Source: Myxococcales bacterium (lineage in GTDB: Bacteria; Myxococcota_A; Bradymonadia; UBA7976; UBA1532). Taken from it: 64,000 nt of DNA. Shown piece by piece: positions 18,425-27,390 of this stretch (the stretch's first letter is position 1; each line of letters begins with the position of its first letter). A program made the translations under genes and the position numbers. The notes beneath the pieces are model-generated. The model was not told where the DNA came from and ran no database searches. It was given only the letters and a program-made list of their open reading frames with translations. The stretch spans positions 1 to 64,000 of the forward strand of contig JACKDL010000017.1 in NCBI GenBank assembly GCA_020633555.1. The letters are read 5' to 3'.

Positions 18425-19198
18425 ATGCACGCCCAGCCGACCCCCCTGCCGCCCATCGCCCGCCTCGACGCCCCGCCCAGCAAGGCAGTGCTGGCCCTGG
18501 CCGAGCGGGCCGTCCGCGACTTCGACCTCATCCAGCCCGGCGACCGCATCGCCGTGGGCCTCAGCGGCGGCAAGGACTCGCTGCTGCTGGCCGGCGTCAT
18601 GGCCCACCTGGCCCAGCGGGCCGACCTGGACTTCGAGTGGACCGGGGTACACCTGGACCAGCGCCAGCCGGGCTTCGACCGCGCCGGCTTCGACGCCGTG
18701 TGCGCCGCGCTGGGCATCCCCGTGACAGTGGTGGCCGAAGACACCTGGTCGGTGGTGGAGGCCCAGCTCAAGCCCGGTCAGATCCCGTGCTCCATCTGCG
18801 GGCGCATGCGGCGCGGCGTGCTGAACCGGTGGTGCGCCGAGCACGGCTTCAACAAGCTGGCCCTGGGCCACCACCTGGATGACGCCATCGAGACGTTCTT
18901 CCTGAACCTGCTGTACCAGCGCCGCCTGGACCCGCTGAAGCCGGCCACCCCGACGGCCGACGGCCAGGTGACCACCATCCGCCCGCTGATCCTGGTGGAG
19001 GAGCAGGCGGTGAAGGACTGGGCCGCCCGCCACGGCGTGCAGCCGGTGGCCTGCCCCGTCTGTGATCCGTTCCCCAGGTCGCGGCGCCGCGATCTGAAGC
19101 AGCTCGTCGATGGCTTCCGCACCCTGCAGCCCCAGCTCGCCCAGTCGGTGCGCGAGGCGCTCTACGGCAAGGGCGACAGCCTGCCCGTCCTGGGCTGA
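18425..19198 (+). CDS. ttcA: tRNA 2-thiocytidine synthetase TtcA-like PP-loop ATPase
   Basis: 257-aa protein that would thiolate cytidine 32 of tRNA. The PP-loop SGGKDS is at residues 47-52. C122 and C125 (CSICG) and C210 (ACPVC) match the three cysteines that hold the iron-sulfur cluster in TtcA; the first two fall at the same numbers as in E. coli. GHHLDDAIETFFLNLL is the second family motif. I chose ATG 18425; a TTG at 18389 overlapping the FadL-like stop would add 12 residues. Related TtuA-like thiolases are an alternative but the cysteine pattern favours TtcA. Confidence 0.88.
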   Translation: MHAQPTPLPPIARLDAPPSKAVLALAERAVRDFDLIQPGDRIAVGLSGGKDSLLLAGVMAHLAQRADLDFEWTGVHLDQRQPGFDRAGFDAVCAALGIPVTVVAEDTWSVVEAQLKPGQIPCSICGRMRRGVLNRWCAEHGFNKLALGHHLDDAIETFFLNLLYQRRLDPLKPATPTADGQVTTIRPLILVEEQAVKDWAARHGVQPVACPVCDPFPRSRRRDLKQLVDGFRTLQPQLAQSVREALYGKGDSLPVLG

Positions 19199-19263
19199 CC
19201 GGGCGCGGGTTGCCCGTCGCCGATGCCCGTGGAAAGATACCCGCCGGGCGCACGGGGGGCCAC

Positions 19264-20178
19264 ATGGGCTGGGCGGTCTATCTCGACGAGAGCGGCGACT
19301 TCGAGCACGACCACACGGTGTGCGTGGCGGGGGTGCTGGTGCCCCGGGACGCCGGGCCCGACGAAGTGGCGCTGGCGCAGTGGATGCGCCGCCGCTTCGA
19401 CTTCGTGCCGTGGCCGCTGCACGCCGCGCACCTGAACCTGCCCATCCTGCTGGCGCTGGCGGCGCTGCGCACCGACCGGCCCTTCCCCGGGCGGGCGGCC
19501 CTGGACACGCTGCGCCAGCGGCTGTCCTGGCGCCAGCGCGACAGCGTGCGCCGGGTGGACGAAGCGCTGGCAGCGGGCGCCTGTCCCCCCTTCGACGACC
19601 TCCGCGTACTGCAGGCCGAGGTGGGCCCCGGCGAGGACGCCGCGCTGCTGGCCTTGCAGCGCGCCTTCTTTGACCAGCTCAAGGGGCTGATGGCCGATCT
19701 GGCCACCGACGGCGTGCGGATCACCTTGGCCGGCGAAGCCTGCCCGCGGGCGCCCCAGCCGCGCTACCGGGCGCTGCTGGTGGGCCTGGCGGGGCACCTG
19801 GGGCAGCGGGCGCCCGGCGGTGGGCTCAAGCTGCATGTGTTGTGGCGCCCCGCGCGCGAGGCCGCCGACGAGCCGGCCACGCCGCTGAATCGCAGCCGAA
19901 TCGAGCGTTGGCTGGCCGAGGCGGACGCTGGCCGGGTGAAGCTGGCCTGGTTGGGCGGCTTCGATCGGCGGGCCTCGCCCTGGCTGGTGCTGGCCGACTT
20001 CGTGGCCAACCGCACCCGACGGGTCCTGCGCGACGCGCAGAGTCTGGCGGATCTGGAGGGTGGACTGCTGGCGTGGATCGGGGTGGGCGGCGCCGCGGCC
20101 GATACCTGCTGGGCGCGGCCGGGCGACGCCACCCCGCGCCTGTGGGCGGCCAGCCTGGAGGGCTGGGGTCATGGGTAG
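19264..20178 (+). CDS. DUF3800-like protein (putative RNase H-fold nuclease)
   Basis: 304 aa. The N-terminal YLDESGDF (D8, E9, D12) and the C-terminal ADFVAN (D245) are the conserved acidic motifs of DUF3800, a family predicted to have an RNase H-like fold and often found in accessory and defence loci. The middle is divergent. ATG 19264 was chosen because the family motif normally starts within ten residues of the N-terminus. It is the first gene of a tight five-ORF run; its stop overlaps the sigma-like start by eight bases. Its role, processing nucleic acid or otherwise, is inferred only. Confidence 0.7.
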   Translation: MGWAVYLDESGDFEHDHTVCVAGVLVPRDAGPDEVALAQWMRRRFDFVPWPLHAAHLNLPILLALAALRTDRPFPGRAALDTLRQRLSWRQRDSVRRVDEALAAGACPPFDDLRVLQAEVGPGEDAALLALQRAFFDQLKGLMADLATDGVRITLAGEACPRAPQPRYRALLVGLAGHLGQRAPGGGLKLHVLWRPAREAADEPATPLNRSRIERWLAEADAGRVKLAWLGGFDRRASPWLVLADFVANRTRRVLRDAQSLADLEGGLLAWIGVGGAAADTCWARPGDATPRLWAASLEGWGHG

Positions 20179-20905
20179 CCCGTGGGTGAAGGACCCCCAG
20201 GGGCTGCTGGCCGCGATGCAGCGCCTGAGTGGCGAGGGGGCCGCGGCTGTGTTGACCCCGCGTGAGTGGGCGGCGCTGTACGACGCCGTCCAGGGCATGG
20301 TCTCGACGCGCTGCACCAACCTCCCCGACACGGTGCGTGAGCAGGCCGCCGACGACCTGCTCCAGCGGCTGCTGCGGGGGCTGTCGGTGGACGTCCACCT
20401 CGCCACGGCCGGGCAGGCGGTGGCCTACCTGCGCACGGGCTTCCGAAACCGGTGCATCGACCTGCAGCGTCGGCGCGCCCGCGAGGTGGGCGGCGCCGCG
20501 CTCGACACCGCCCTGGCGACCCGCACCGCCCCCGACGGCGCCGAGGACGGGGCGCTGCTCGATACGGCCATCGCGGATCTCCTGGCGCGCCTGCCCGCTT
20601 TGCTGATCGAGCGGCCGGGCAAGGGGGCGGTGCTCCAGCATGTGGCCGATCGGCACGCCATCGTCGAGCGGCGACTGAGTCTGGCCGAACTGGTGGCCCG
20701 GTGCGCCGAGGCAGAGCCCGAGCCCCACCGCGCCGAGCCCCGCTGCAGCGAGCGCATCATGCGGGCCCAGCGCCGGGCGGTGGAGGCGCTGAGCAAGCTG
20801 GCGGAGGAGCTGAGCGCACGCGAGCCGCCCGATCCGCAGGGGGAGGCCTACGCCGCCCTGGCCGAGTACCTGCGTCACAAGAAGCCGAACCGGGGGACCC
20901 CATGA
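20171..20905 (+). CDS. sigma-70-like protein (ECF-like, divergent region 4)
   Basis: 244 aa. Residues ~33-106 look like sigma region 2: QAADDLLQRLL resembles the core-binding helix and FRNRCIDLQRRRAR (91-104) the -10-recognition helix. A weak region 4 may lie in SLAELVARC...ERIMRAQRRAVEAL (~180-215), with an insert between the helices, so DNA recognition may differ. It would direct RNA polymerase to specific promoters, or be a derived regulator. ATG 20171 sits inside the end of the DUF3800-like gene. Its stop overlaps the next ATG (ATGA). An adjacent protease is a natural partner for control, but that is inference. Confidence 0.72.
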   Translation: MGSPWVKDPQGLLAAMQRLSGEGAAAVLTPREWAALYDAVQGMVSTRCTNLPDTVREQAADDLLQRLLRGLSVDVHLATAGQAVAYLRTGFRNRCIDLQRRRAREVGGAALDTALATRTAPDGAEDGALLDTAIADLLARLPALLIERPGKGAVLQHVADRHAIVERRLSLAELVARCAEAEPEPHRAEPRCSERIMRAQRRAVEALSKLAEELSAREPPDPQGEAYAALAEYLRHKKPNRGTP

Positions 20906-20994
20906 CTGGCCGCTGTCCGGTGGTGTGGCTGGGGCCCGTCTTGGGGCCGACGGCGCCAGCGGCGCGCCGGCCTGGCCGAGGAAGTAATCGATGA
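20902..20994 (+). CDS. tiny coupled ORF, 30 aa, unknown
   Basis: ATG 20902 overlaps the sigma-like stop by four bases (ATGA), and its TGA at 20992-20994 overlaps the next ATG at 20991 in the same way. The peptide begins MTGRCPVVWLGPVLG and ends in a basic, Pro/Arg-rich tail. Both overlaps are what translational coupling would need, so it may be a real small protein or a leader that keeps ribosomes moving to the 330-aa gene. It is too short for codon statistics; I cannot tell these apart. Confidence 0.4.
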   Translation: MTGRCPVVWLGPVLGPTAPAARRPGRGSNR

Positions 20995-21983
20995 GCATGC
21001 CCTTCGCACCGCCGGCGCGGCCGCCCTTCGAGGCGTGGCTCTCGGGCGTCCGGGAGCCGGCACGCTCGAAGGTCCTGCGCTGGGTCAACGAGACCTGGCA
21101 GGACGACCTGCCCCTGGCTCAGGCTGAGGCCGTGGGCCGCTTCGCGCGGCTCCTGCCCGTGGAGCGCGGCGCGCTGACCGCCGCCGCGCCGCCCCCGCTG
21201 CCCTTCGGCGTGGTGCAGGCCCGGACCTGGGCGGCGGATCGGGCCGCGGCGTGGTGGGCCGAGGTGGACGCCGTGGCCGAGGTCGCCGTGGAGGCGGCCG
21301 AGGCCCGCCTGGTGGACCTGGACGGGCGCTACGAGCCCGACCACCCCGTGTGGCGGGCCCTGCTGCTGCAGGCGCTGCGCGCGCGAGACCGCCTCGCGAG
21401 CGTGAGCTGGCTGGCGGCAGCGGCGCGGCGCACAGCGGCCTGGCGCGCGGCGCTGGTTCACCTGGACGCCCGGGGCGCCCGGCTCGCGGCGGGGGCGCTG
21501 GACCTCGAGCCCGTGGAGGATGAGCTGCTGGCCGAGCTGGGGGCCGGGCTGCCCGCGTGGTGGCTGGCCCCGGCCCTGGTGGGCGCGCCGGCGCTGGGCG
21601 CCGCCCAGGACGTGTCGCCGACCCCCCACGTGGTGCTCCGCTTGCCGGCACGGGTGCCAGCGCCTGCGGAGGCGCTCAGGCTGGCCGCCGACGACGCCGA
21701 GCCCGACGGCAGTGGGGGGCGCGTGGTGGCGCGGCTCGCCGGGGTGACGGTGCGGTTCGACGAGGCCGCGCGGACCCTCGTCCTCACGGCCGGGCTCGGG
21801 GTGGAACTGCGGCTGGATGATCCCGAGGTGGTGGCCGTGCTGGACCTGCGGACCGGCGCCGCGGCGCCGCTGGCGATCACGGTCCGCAAGCCCACCCTCT
21901 GGATCGCCCGCCTGCCGGGCGAGGGCCGTTTCGAGCTGCGGGTCGGGGCGGCGGTCATGCGGCTTGACACGGTGGAGGCGTGA
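20991..21983 (+). CDS. unrecognised 330-aa protein of the sigma/Lon-like operon
   Basis: No family recognised. Residues ~1-180 are helical, Ala/Trp/Arg-rich (for example RTWAADRAAAWWAEV); residues ~205-330 are beta-rich with short strands (VVARLAGVTVRF, LVLTAGLGVEL, FELRVGAAVMRL), suggesting an Ig- or jelly-roll-like domain. No signal peptide or membrane segment, so cytosolic. It lies between the sigma-like and the Lon-like gene, with GTGA overlap to the latter. An anti-sigma or adaptor role would fit the position but nothing in the sequence proves it. Confidence 0.7.
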   Translation: MSMPFAPPARPPFEAWLSGVREPARSKVLRWVNETWQDDLPLAQAEAVGRFARLLPVERGALTAAAPPPLPFGVVQARTWAADRAAAWWAEVDAVAEVAVEAAEARLVDLDGRYEPDHPVWRALLLQALRARDRLASVSWLAAAARRTAAWRAALVHLDARGARLAAGALDLEPVEDELLAELGAGLPAWWLAPALVGAPALGAAQDVSPTPHVVLRLPARVPAPAEALRLAADDAEPDGSGGRVVARLAGVTVRFDEAARTLVLTAGLGVELRLDDPEVVAVLDLRTGAAAPLAITVRKPTLWIARLPGEGRFELRVGAAVMRLDTVEA

Positions 21984-24469
21984 GCACGGCCACGCGATGG
22001 GTGAGGGCACGGCGATGCCGGGTCGACGACCGCGCCCTCTTGGAGGCCCTGGCCCACCAGCTCACCGAGCCCGATCCGCTCGTGGAGCAGGTGGCCCAGC
22101 GGCTCGAGGCGCTGGCCGACCTCCACCCCGTCGGCGGCATCCTGAGCCACCGGGGCGATCGGGCGCTCATCGACGCCCTGTGTGCTGCCTGGCAACAGGC
22201 CCGCGCCCGGCGCGACGTGCCTCTCAAGCTGCAGCGGCTCTGGCAGCCGTGCCCGCAGGTGGGGGTGGCGCTCTTCCCGGCCGTGCCGGCCGAGGGGGCG
22301 GGCCGGGTTCTGGCGATCCGGGTCGGAGCGGCCCTGACGCCGCCCGAAGAGGCGGACCCCGACTTCAAGGCAGTGGTCAGCCAGGCGGCGCAGTGGGTGG
22401 GGCGGCACGTGCCCGGGGCCGAAGCCCGGATCCCCGCGCTGGGGTGGACCGTGGCCGCGCCGCCGGGGCCGGTGCACGGCCAGTCAGTCTTCCTGGCCGC
22501 CTGCGTGGCATACACCAGCGCGGTGCTCGGCGTGCCGGCGCCGGCCGAGCTCGCCTTCACCGGCTGCCCCGTGGGCCAGGGGGCGAGCGACGAGCGCCCG
22601 CGCCCGGTCAACCCCCAGACCCGCGAGGGGAAGCTCTCGGCGTGCAAGCGTCACGCAGGCGTGCGCGCGCTCGTCGCGCCTACGCCGGAGGCATGGCCGC
22701 AGGAGCCCGCCCTGCCTGTGCTGCCGGTCCGCCGCTTGAGGGCCCTGCTGCAGCAGCACTTTGCCGTGGCGTGGGGGCGCATGGCTGCCCTGGCGCCGGC
22801 CGCGACCCCGCCCCCCGCCGAGCCGCTCGCCCGGACGCTGGTGGAGCGCAGCCGGGCGGTGCTGCACGCGGCGGCGGGGCCGTTGACGCCCGGCGAGGTC
22901 ATGGCGGTGATCGGCCAGGTCTGGGCTGAGGACCAAGGCCACCTGAGGTTGCAGGACCTGCTGGAGGAGGATCCGGCGGTAGTTCACACCGATGAAGGGC
23001 GGTGGCTGCTGGCTCTGGACCGGTTGGACGGCCAGCCCGTCGTGGACCCGGTGCGGGCGGACAAGGTCCGCGCCGCCACCCTGGCCTGGCCCGAGGAGGA
23101 CCTGTCGGCGCTGACGCGGGCCTTCGAGGGCCTGCGCGACCGGTCGGATCGGGCGTCCTATGCCCAGGCGCTGGCGACGCGCGGGAGCCTGGCCGCCCGC
23201 CGCCTGGGCCTGGCCCTGCGCTGCCTGGACGGCCCCGCGCCGCTCGCTGCGCTGGCGCCGGCGCTGGTGGCAGACGCCGATGGGCCCAGCCTGACCCTGG
23301 CCGTGCAGGCCGCGGCCGAGGTGGCCCTGTACCTCGCTGCTGCGCCGGTGCTGGATCAGATCGCCACCACGTCCGGCTCGCCCCAGGCCAACGTGCTCGC
23401 GAAGCTCGAGGAGCGCCCGTCCTTGGGGCGTCTGGCGGCTGCGGCGAGGGCCGCCGATCCGGCGCCGGCGTTTCAGGCTGCTTGCGATGCCGTGCCCAAG
23501 CTCCTGAACGCGGCGCTGCATCACCCCGGCGGCTGGGCGGAGCTGGCCGCCTGGCAGCGTGACGCCTGGGGGCCGGGTGGCGACGGCCGGGCGCTGCTGG
23601 ATCATGTGACGGCGTTGCTGGCACCCCTGCGCGCCGACGCCGTGGACGGGCGCTGGATCCGCCAGGCGGGCGACGGGTTCACGTTCTACCGGGGCACGGT
23701 GGCGGGCCGGGAGCGCTACTGGCGCTTCGCGCGGGGGCGGGCCGTCGCCGGCGATGCGGCCCCCTGGCCCAACGCCGCACTGGATCGCCTGCCGGGTCCG
23801 CTGGCCTGGCTGGCCATCGCGGCCAAGAAGGCCCGGGGCGAGGGGGCCTGGATCCCCTTGGTGGGCGCCCTGGACGCGCTGGTGGCGCTGTGGCTGCGCC
23901 TCGCCGTGGCGTCAGGCCCCTCGGCGCACTGGCAGACGTCGCTGGACTTCACCCGGATCACCAAGCGCCGCCTGTTGGAGCGAGCCGTCGGGCGCCCGCT
24001 GGTGGCCGATCCAGCCCCGCTGGAGGCCGCCGTCGACGGGTTGGAGCGGCTGGAGCACCACCCGGGGCCGGTGGACGGCTCCTTTGGTGCGCTGGCGCAG
24101 CAGGTCGGGGCCGACCTCTTCCAGGCGCTGCAAGGGGTCGAGCGCCTGAGCTTGTGGCGCGGCCTGGCCGATGGACCGCGCTGCCTGCAGCTCGCCGGGG
24201 CTTGCCCGACGGCCCCCGATGGCCAGGGCTGGGTCGGGCCGCCGCTGGCCCCCGGGCGGCTGGCGGTGCGCCAGGGCGCCACGGTCTGGCCGCTGTGGCG
24301 TGGGGTCGCGGCGCCGTGGGAAGACGGGATCCAGGTCTTGGCCCAGGCCGGCAAGGCCCGGCCCCGCAAGCGGGTCGACGCGCTGGAGTCGGCACTCTAT
24401 CTGCAGGTCGCGCCTGGGCGGTGCCCGCGCTGGGCACTGGCGGCCCGCGTCCAGTTGCCCCCAACCTGA
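21980..24469 (+). CDS. 829-aa protein with Lon-like Ser/Lys protease domain and a winged-helix-like domain
   Basis: Residues ~95-240 match the Lon proteolytic domain: HGQSVFLAACVAYTSAVLG with candidate nucleophile S169, ELAFTGC (Lon has AMTGE), then NPQTREGKLSACKRHAGV with candidate general base K218, and LVAPTPE. The Ser-Lys gap of 49 residues is near the 43 of E. coli Lon. No Walker A/B was found, so it is not an ATP-dependent Lon. Residues ~285-350 resemble a HARE-HTH-type winged helix (AAAGPLTPGEVMAVIGQVW...RWLLAL). The C-terminal ~450 residues are not recognised. The GTG start overlaps the previous stop. Likely cytosolic, triggered by a partner or signal. Confidence 0.72.
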   Translation: MSTATRWVRARRCRVDDRALLEALAHQLTEPDPLVEQVAQRLEALADLHPVGGILSHRGDRALIDALCAAWQQARARRDVPLKLQRLWQPCPQVGVALFPAVPAEGAGRVLAIRVGAALTPPEEADPDFKAVVSQAAQWVGRHVPGAEARIPALGWTVAAPPGPVHGQSVFLAACVAYTSAVLGVPAPAELAFTGCPVGQGASDERPRPVNPQTREGKLSACKRHAGVRALVAPTPEAWPQEPALPVLPVRRLRALLQQHFAVAWGRMAALAPAATPPPAEPLARTLVERSRAVLHAAAGPLTPGEVMAVIGQVWAEDQGHLRLQDLLEEDPAVVHTDEGRWLLALDRLDGQPVVDPVRADKVRAATLAWPEEDLSALTRAFEGLRDRSDRASYAQALATRGSLAARRLGLALRCLDGPAPLAALAPALVADADGPSLTLAVQAAAEVALYLAAAPVLDQIATTSGSPQANVLAKLEERPSLGRLAAAARAADPAPAFQAACDAVPKLLNAALHHPGGWAELAAWQRDAWGPGGDGRALLDHVTALLAPLRADAVDGRWIRQAGDGFTFYRGTVAGRERYWRFARGRAVAGDAAPWPNAALDRLPGPLAWLAIAAKKARGEGAWIPLVGALDALVALWLRLAVASGPSAHWQTSLDFTRITKRRLLERAVGRPLVADPAPLEAAVDGLERLEHHPGPVDGSFGALAQQVGADLFQALQGVERLSLWRGLADGPRCLQLAGACPTAPDGQGWVGPPLAPGRLAVRQGATVWPLWRGVAAPWEDGIQVLAQAGKARPRKRVDALESALYLQVAPGRCPRWALAARVQLPPT

Positions 24470-24478
24470 CAGGCCTCC

Positions 24479-25159
24479 TCAGGCGCAGTCCACCACCGGG
24501 CGGCCCTGGCCGTCCCACCACTGGAGGCGCGCCACCAGGTCATCCCACCAGGGCTGGGCGCGGGCTCGGTCGGCGCTCAGCGCGGTCATGCGCGCGGTGC
24601 CGCTGACCCGCCAGCCCTCGGCGCGCATGGCGTCGGTGCCCGTGGGCAGGAAACCGGGCAGGTCGCACTCCACTTGAAAGCCCACCTTCTCGGCCACCCG
24701 CGCGCTGGCGGCGTTGCTGGGGTCGTAGACACACTGCACGCGTACGCAGTCGAAGCGGTGCACCGCCAGCGCCACCGCCATCTGCGCGGCGTGCGTGCAC
24801 AGGCCCTGGCCGGCCCGGTCGCTCCGGATCCAGTAGCCGATCTCCATGGCGTGCGCGTGGTGGGCTTTGCGGTGCAGCCCCAGGCCGCCCAACAGCGCGC
24901 CAGAGGCCGCGTCGAACAGGTGCAGATGGAAGTCGTCGCCGCGCCAGTAGTCGGCGCACACCTTCACCAGCCGGTCGTACTGGGTGTCTTCGGTCTGGGG
25001 CAGGTGGGCGAAGGGCATGTAGGCCTTCAGCGCGGGCAGGCTGGCCTCGACCGCCTGGACGATGTTGGCCGCGTGGGCCACCTCGGGGGCGCGCAGCAGC
25101 AACCCGGTGAGCGGGTCGAGGATGCGCGAGGGCGGGCGGCGCTGGTGGATGGCGGGCAT
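24479..25159 (-). CDS. GNAT N-acetyltransferase, RimJ/RimL-like
   Basis: 226 aa. The acetyl-CoA loop is RSDRAGQGLCTHA (R/QxxGxG/A type), preceded by the strand AMEIGYWI and followed by SNAASARVAEKVGF, all characteristic of RimJ/RimL-type acetyltransferases. The substrate could be a protein N-terminus, a small amine or an antibiotic. ATG 25159 has GGGGGGAG upstream. It is convergent with the 829-aa gene and separated by nine bases, so it is not part of that operon. Confidence 0.88.
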   Translation of the reverse strand: MPAIHQRRPPSRILDPLTGLLLRAPEVAHAANIVQAVEASLPALKAYMPFAHLPQTEDTQYDRLVKVCADYWRGDDFHLHLFDAASGALLGGLGLHRKAHHAHAMEIGYWIRSDRAGQGLCTHAAQMAVALAVHRFDCVRVQCVYDPSNAASARVAEKVGFQVECDLPGFLPTGTDAMRAEGWRVSGTARMTALSADRARAQPWWDDLVARLQWWDGQGRPVVDCA

Positions 25160-25229
25160 GGGCTCCCCCCGAGGTGGATGGAGGGGGAGCGTCGCACAGC
25201 GGGCAGGGTGGGTCGATGGCCGGGGCGGC

Positions 25230-27245
25230 TCAGCGGGGCTCGGCGGGGGTGGTGTTGGCGGGGTTCACGCCGCCGCCGGTGTAGCCGGGGGCCACGCGGC
25301 TGGGCATGGCCACGGGGCCGCAGGCGGTGTCGCTGCACATCGCCGCCATGCAGGTGCGCTTGCAGGCGATGGCGTCCACGGTGGCCACGCTGATGGGCTT
25401 CAGCGGCGCGCACTGCTCGCCGTGCGGGTCCATCGGGCGGCCCGCCTCGCTGCGGCCCGTGCAGCCCACGGCGGTGGCCAACCCCGCCCGGTCGCCCTGG
25501 GCCTTGGGGAAGCGCACGAAGGGGTTGCGGCCGGTGTCGTCGCAGTTGTCCTCCAGGCACATCTGGCTGCCCCCGCCCGCGCCGCCCTCGGGCTTGCAGT
25601 CCTTCTTGTCCGAGCCGGTGTTCTTGTCGCTGCAGCGCCACTCCTCGGCGTTGTCCTGGTCGGCCATGCAGTGCTTGAACAGCGCCGTGCGGCCCTCGAA
25701 GTGCTTGGAGCAGAAGCTGTACGGGCTGCCGTCCTTGTCGACGTCGTACTGCACCAGCGTGCGGTCGAGCTCGGCCTTCTCGGCCGCGTTCAGAGACTGG
25801 GTGACCACCATCCCGGCAGCCGCGTCGCCGGCCATCTTCAGCATGGACCAGGTGCCCTTGAGGATGCCGTACAGGGCCCCACCCGCGGCGGCGGCGGTGA
25901 CCTGCCCGCCCGTGGCGGTGGCGTCCATGATCAGGCTGCCGGCGCCGTAGATCATCTCGCTGACGTCGTCCAACGCCCCCGGGGGCGCGTCGGGCAGCCC
26001 ACCGGCGTGCACGGGGCTGGTGGCCGAGCCCTGGCCCGCGCCCACCGGGGGGTGCAGCGCGTCGGCGATGGCGCCCATGGCCGGGCCCAGGGCGCGCCGG
26101 GCCCGCGCATCGCTGTCGCCGCCCACGCCGGGCAGGCCACCGAAGCTCAGGCCGCCCAGCCAGTCGCCCACGCCGGGCGCCGCCGGCACCGCGCCCACGC
26201 CGCCCAGGCCGAAGCCCTCGAAGAAGCCGGGGGGCAGCCCGCCGGGGTACAGGCCGCCGAAGTCGCCCTCGCCACCCTGGCCCTCGGCGGGCGGCGGCGG
26301 GGCCCCGTCGCCCTCGCCGACGCCGAAGCCCAGGCGGCCGCCGAAGCCGTCCACGTCGAAGCTGACGCCGCCGAAGCCCAGGGTGGCCGCGATGGGATCG
26401 TTCAGCAGGCTGCCGGCCAGCCGCCGCCCGTCGGCGGCCCCCAGCAGATCGCCCAGGGGGCCGGCGGGCAGGCGGTCGGCCATGGCCTCGGCGGCCTCGT
26501 CCACCCCGGCACGGTCCACCAGGCCGTCGAAGCCCACGGTGACCGCCCCGCGGGCCTGGATGGGCCCGGCGGGGTCCTCGCCCAGGCCCCGTGAGGCCGC
26601 GGCGAAGGGCCCCTCGCCGGCGCCGGCGCCGTTGGGGACCAGCTCGCACACCACCAGGCTGGGGTGGGTGCACGCCGGCAGCACCAGCTCGGCCTGGAAG
26701 CCCTCGGCGCGCACTGGGGCGCGGCCCACGTCCAGGGTCAGGGCGCCGTCGGGCTGGGCGCAGGGCTGCACGCACACCAACTGGGCCACGCCCTCGGTGG
26801 CCGCGCTGCCGCGGGCGAACACCCGCAGCCCCTCCGGGTCGGCCACGGCCTCCAGCGCCAGGTCGCCCGGGGCGGGGCTCAGATCGGCGCCCACCCGCAC
26901 GTCCGCGGCCACCTCGAGGGCCTGGGCCGCGACGAAGACCTGTGCCGTCACGGTGTGCTCGCCGGCCGCCGCGGGCAGCAGGGCGTCCAGCACCGCCACG
27001 TCGCCGGCCAGGCTCAGTGGGGCGTCCACGATGGTCTCTTCGCCGACGCTCAGGCGGACCTGCGCGTCGGGGCACTCGCCGCGGGTCACGATCTGCGCGG
27101 CGGCGGGCACCGGGCCGTCGGCCACGGCGGCCGGCACCACCAGGCGCAGGTCATCCAGGGTGCACTCGGCGGCCGCGGGGGCGGCGGCCAGCAGCAGCGC
27201 GGCGGGGGTCAGGCGGCGGGCGAGGCGGCGGTGGAAGCGAGCCAT
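25230..27245 (-). CDS. large secreted protein, Gly-rich middle and Cys-rich C-terminus, unknown
   Basis: 671 aa with a signal peptide (RRLARRLTPAALLLAAAPAAAE). Residues ~25-250 are beta-rich with a few Cys (VCVQPC, CTHPSLVVC). The middle is Gly/Pro-rich (GFGLGGVGAVPAAPG). A short hydrophobic Gly/Ala stretch (GGQVTAAAAGGALYGILKG) precedes a C-terminal ~150 residues with many cysteines (YSFCSKHFEG, HCMADQ, CKRTCMAAMCSDTACG), likely disulfide-bonded. No domain recognised. ATG 27245 has GGAGA upstream; the upstream in-frame ATG at 27350 would put 35 polar residues before the signal, which is unlikely. Confidence 0.75.
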   Translation of the reverse strand: MARFHRRLARRLTPAALLLAAAPAAAECTLDDLRLVVPAAVADGPVPAAAQIVTRGECPDAQVRLSVGEETIVDAPLSLAGDVAVLDALLPAAAGEHTVTAQVFVAAQALEVAADVRVGADLSPAPGDLALEAVADPEGLRVFARGSAATEGVAQLVCVQPCAQPDGALTLDVGRAPVRAEGFQAELVLPACTHPSLVVCELVPNGAGAGEGPFAAASRGLGEDPAGPIQARGAVTVGFDGLVDRAGVDEAAEAMADRLPAGPLGDLLGAADGRRLAGSLLNDPIAATLGFGGVSFDVDGFGGRLGFGVGEGDGAPPPPAEGQGGEGDFGGLYPGGLPPGFFEGFGLGGVGAVPAAPGVGDWLGGLSFGGLPGVGGDSDARARRALGPAMGAIADALHPPVGAGQGSATSPVHAGGLPDAPPGALDDVSEMIYGAGSLIMDATATGGQVTAAAAGGALYGILKGTWSMLKMAGDAAAGMVVTQSLNAAEKAELDRTLVQYDVDKDGSPYSFCSKHFEGRTALFKHCMADQDNAEEWRCSDKNTGSDKKDCKPEGGAGGGSQMCLEDNCDDTGRNPFVRFPKAQGDRAGLATAVGCTGRSEAGRPMDPHGEQCAPLKPISVATVDAIACKRTCMAAMCSDTACGPVAMPSRVAPGYTGGGVNPANTTPAEPR

Positions 27246-27390
27246 GGTTTGTTCTCCGGTGAAGGCCCAGCGGGCCGGGTGGGGTTCTGCCGGAGGGCTA
27301 CGCCAGGCCGAGGTCGGGCTTTTTCGGGGGACCTCGCTTTTCCGAATCACGCTTTTGTTTCGGTGGCTTGAGTAACCGCGGATTTCTTCT

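Noticed and set aside
21817..22929. Plus-strand 370-aa ORF overlapping the 829-aa gene
   Set aside because: Arg/Gly/Pro-rich; the other frame carries the Lon-type motifs.
25027..27075. 682-aa minus-strand ORF in another frame
   Set aside because: Composed of Arg/Gly/Pro low-complexity sequence; a shadow of the secreted 671-aa gene.
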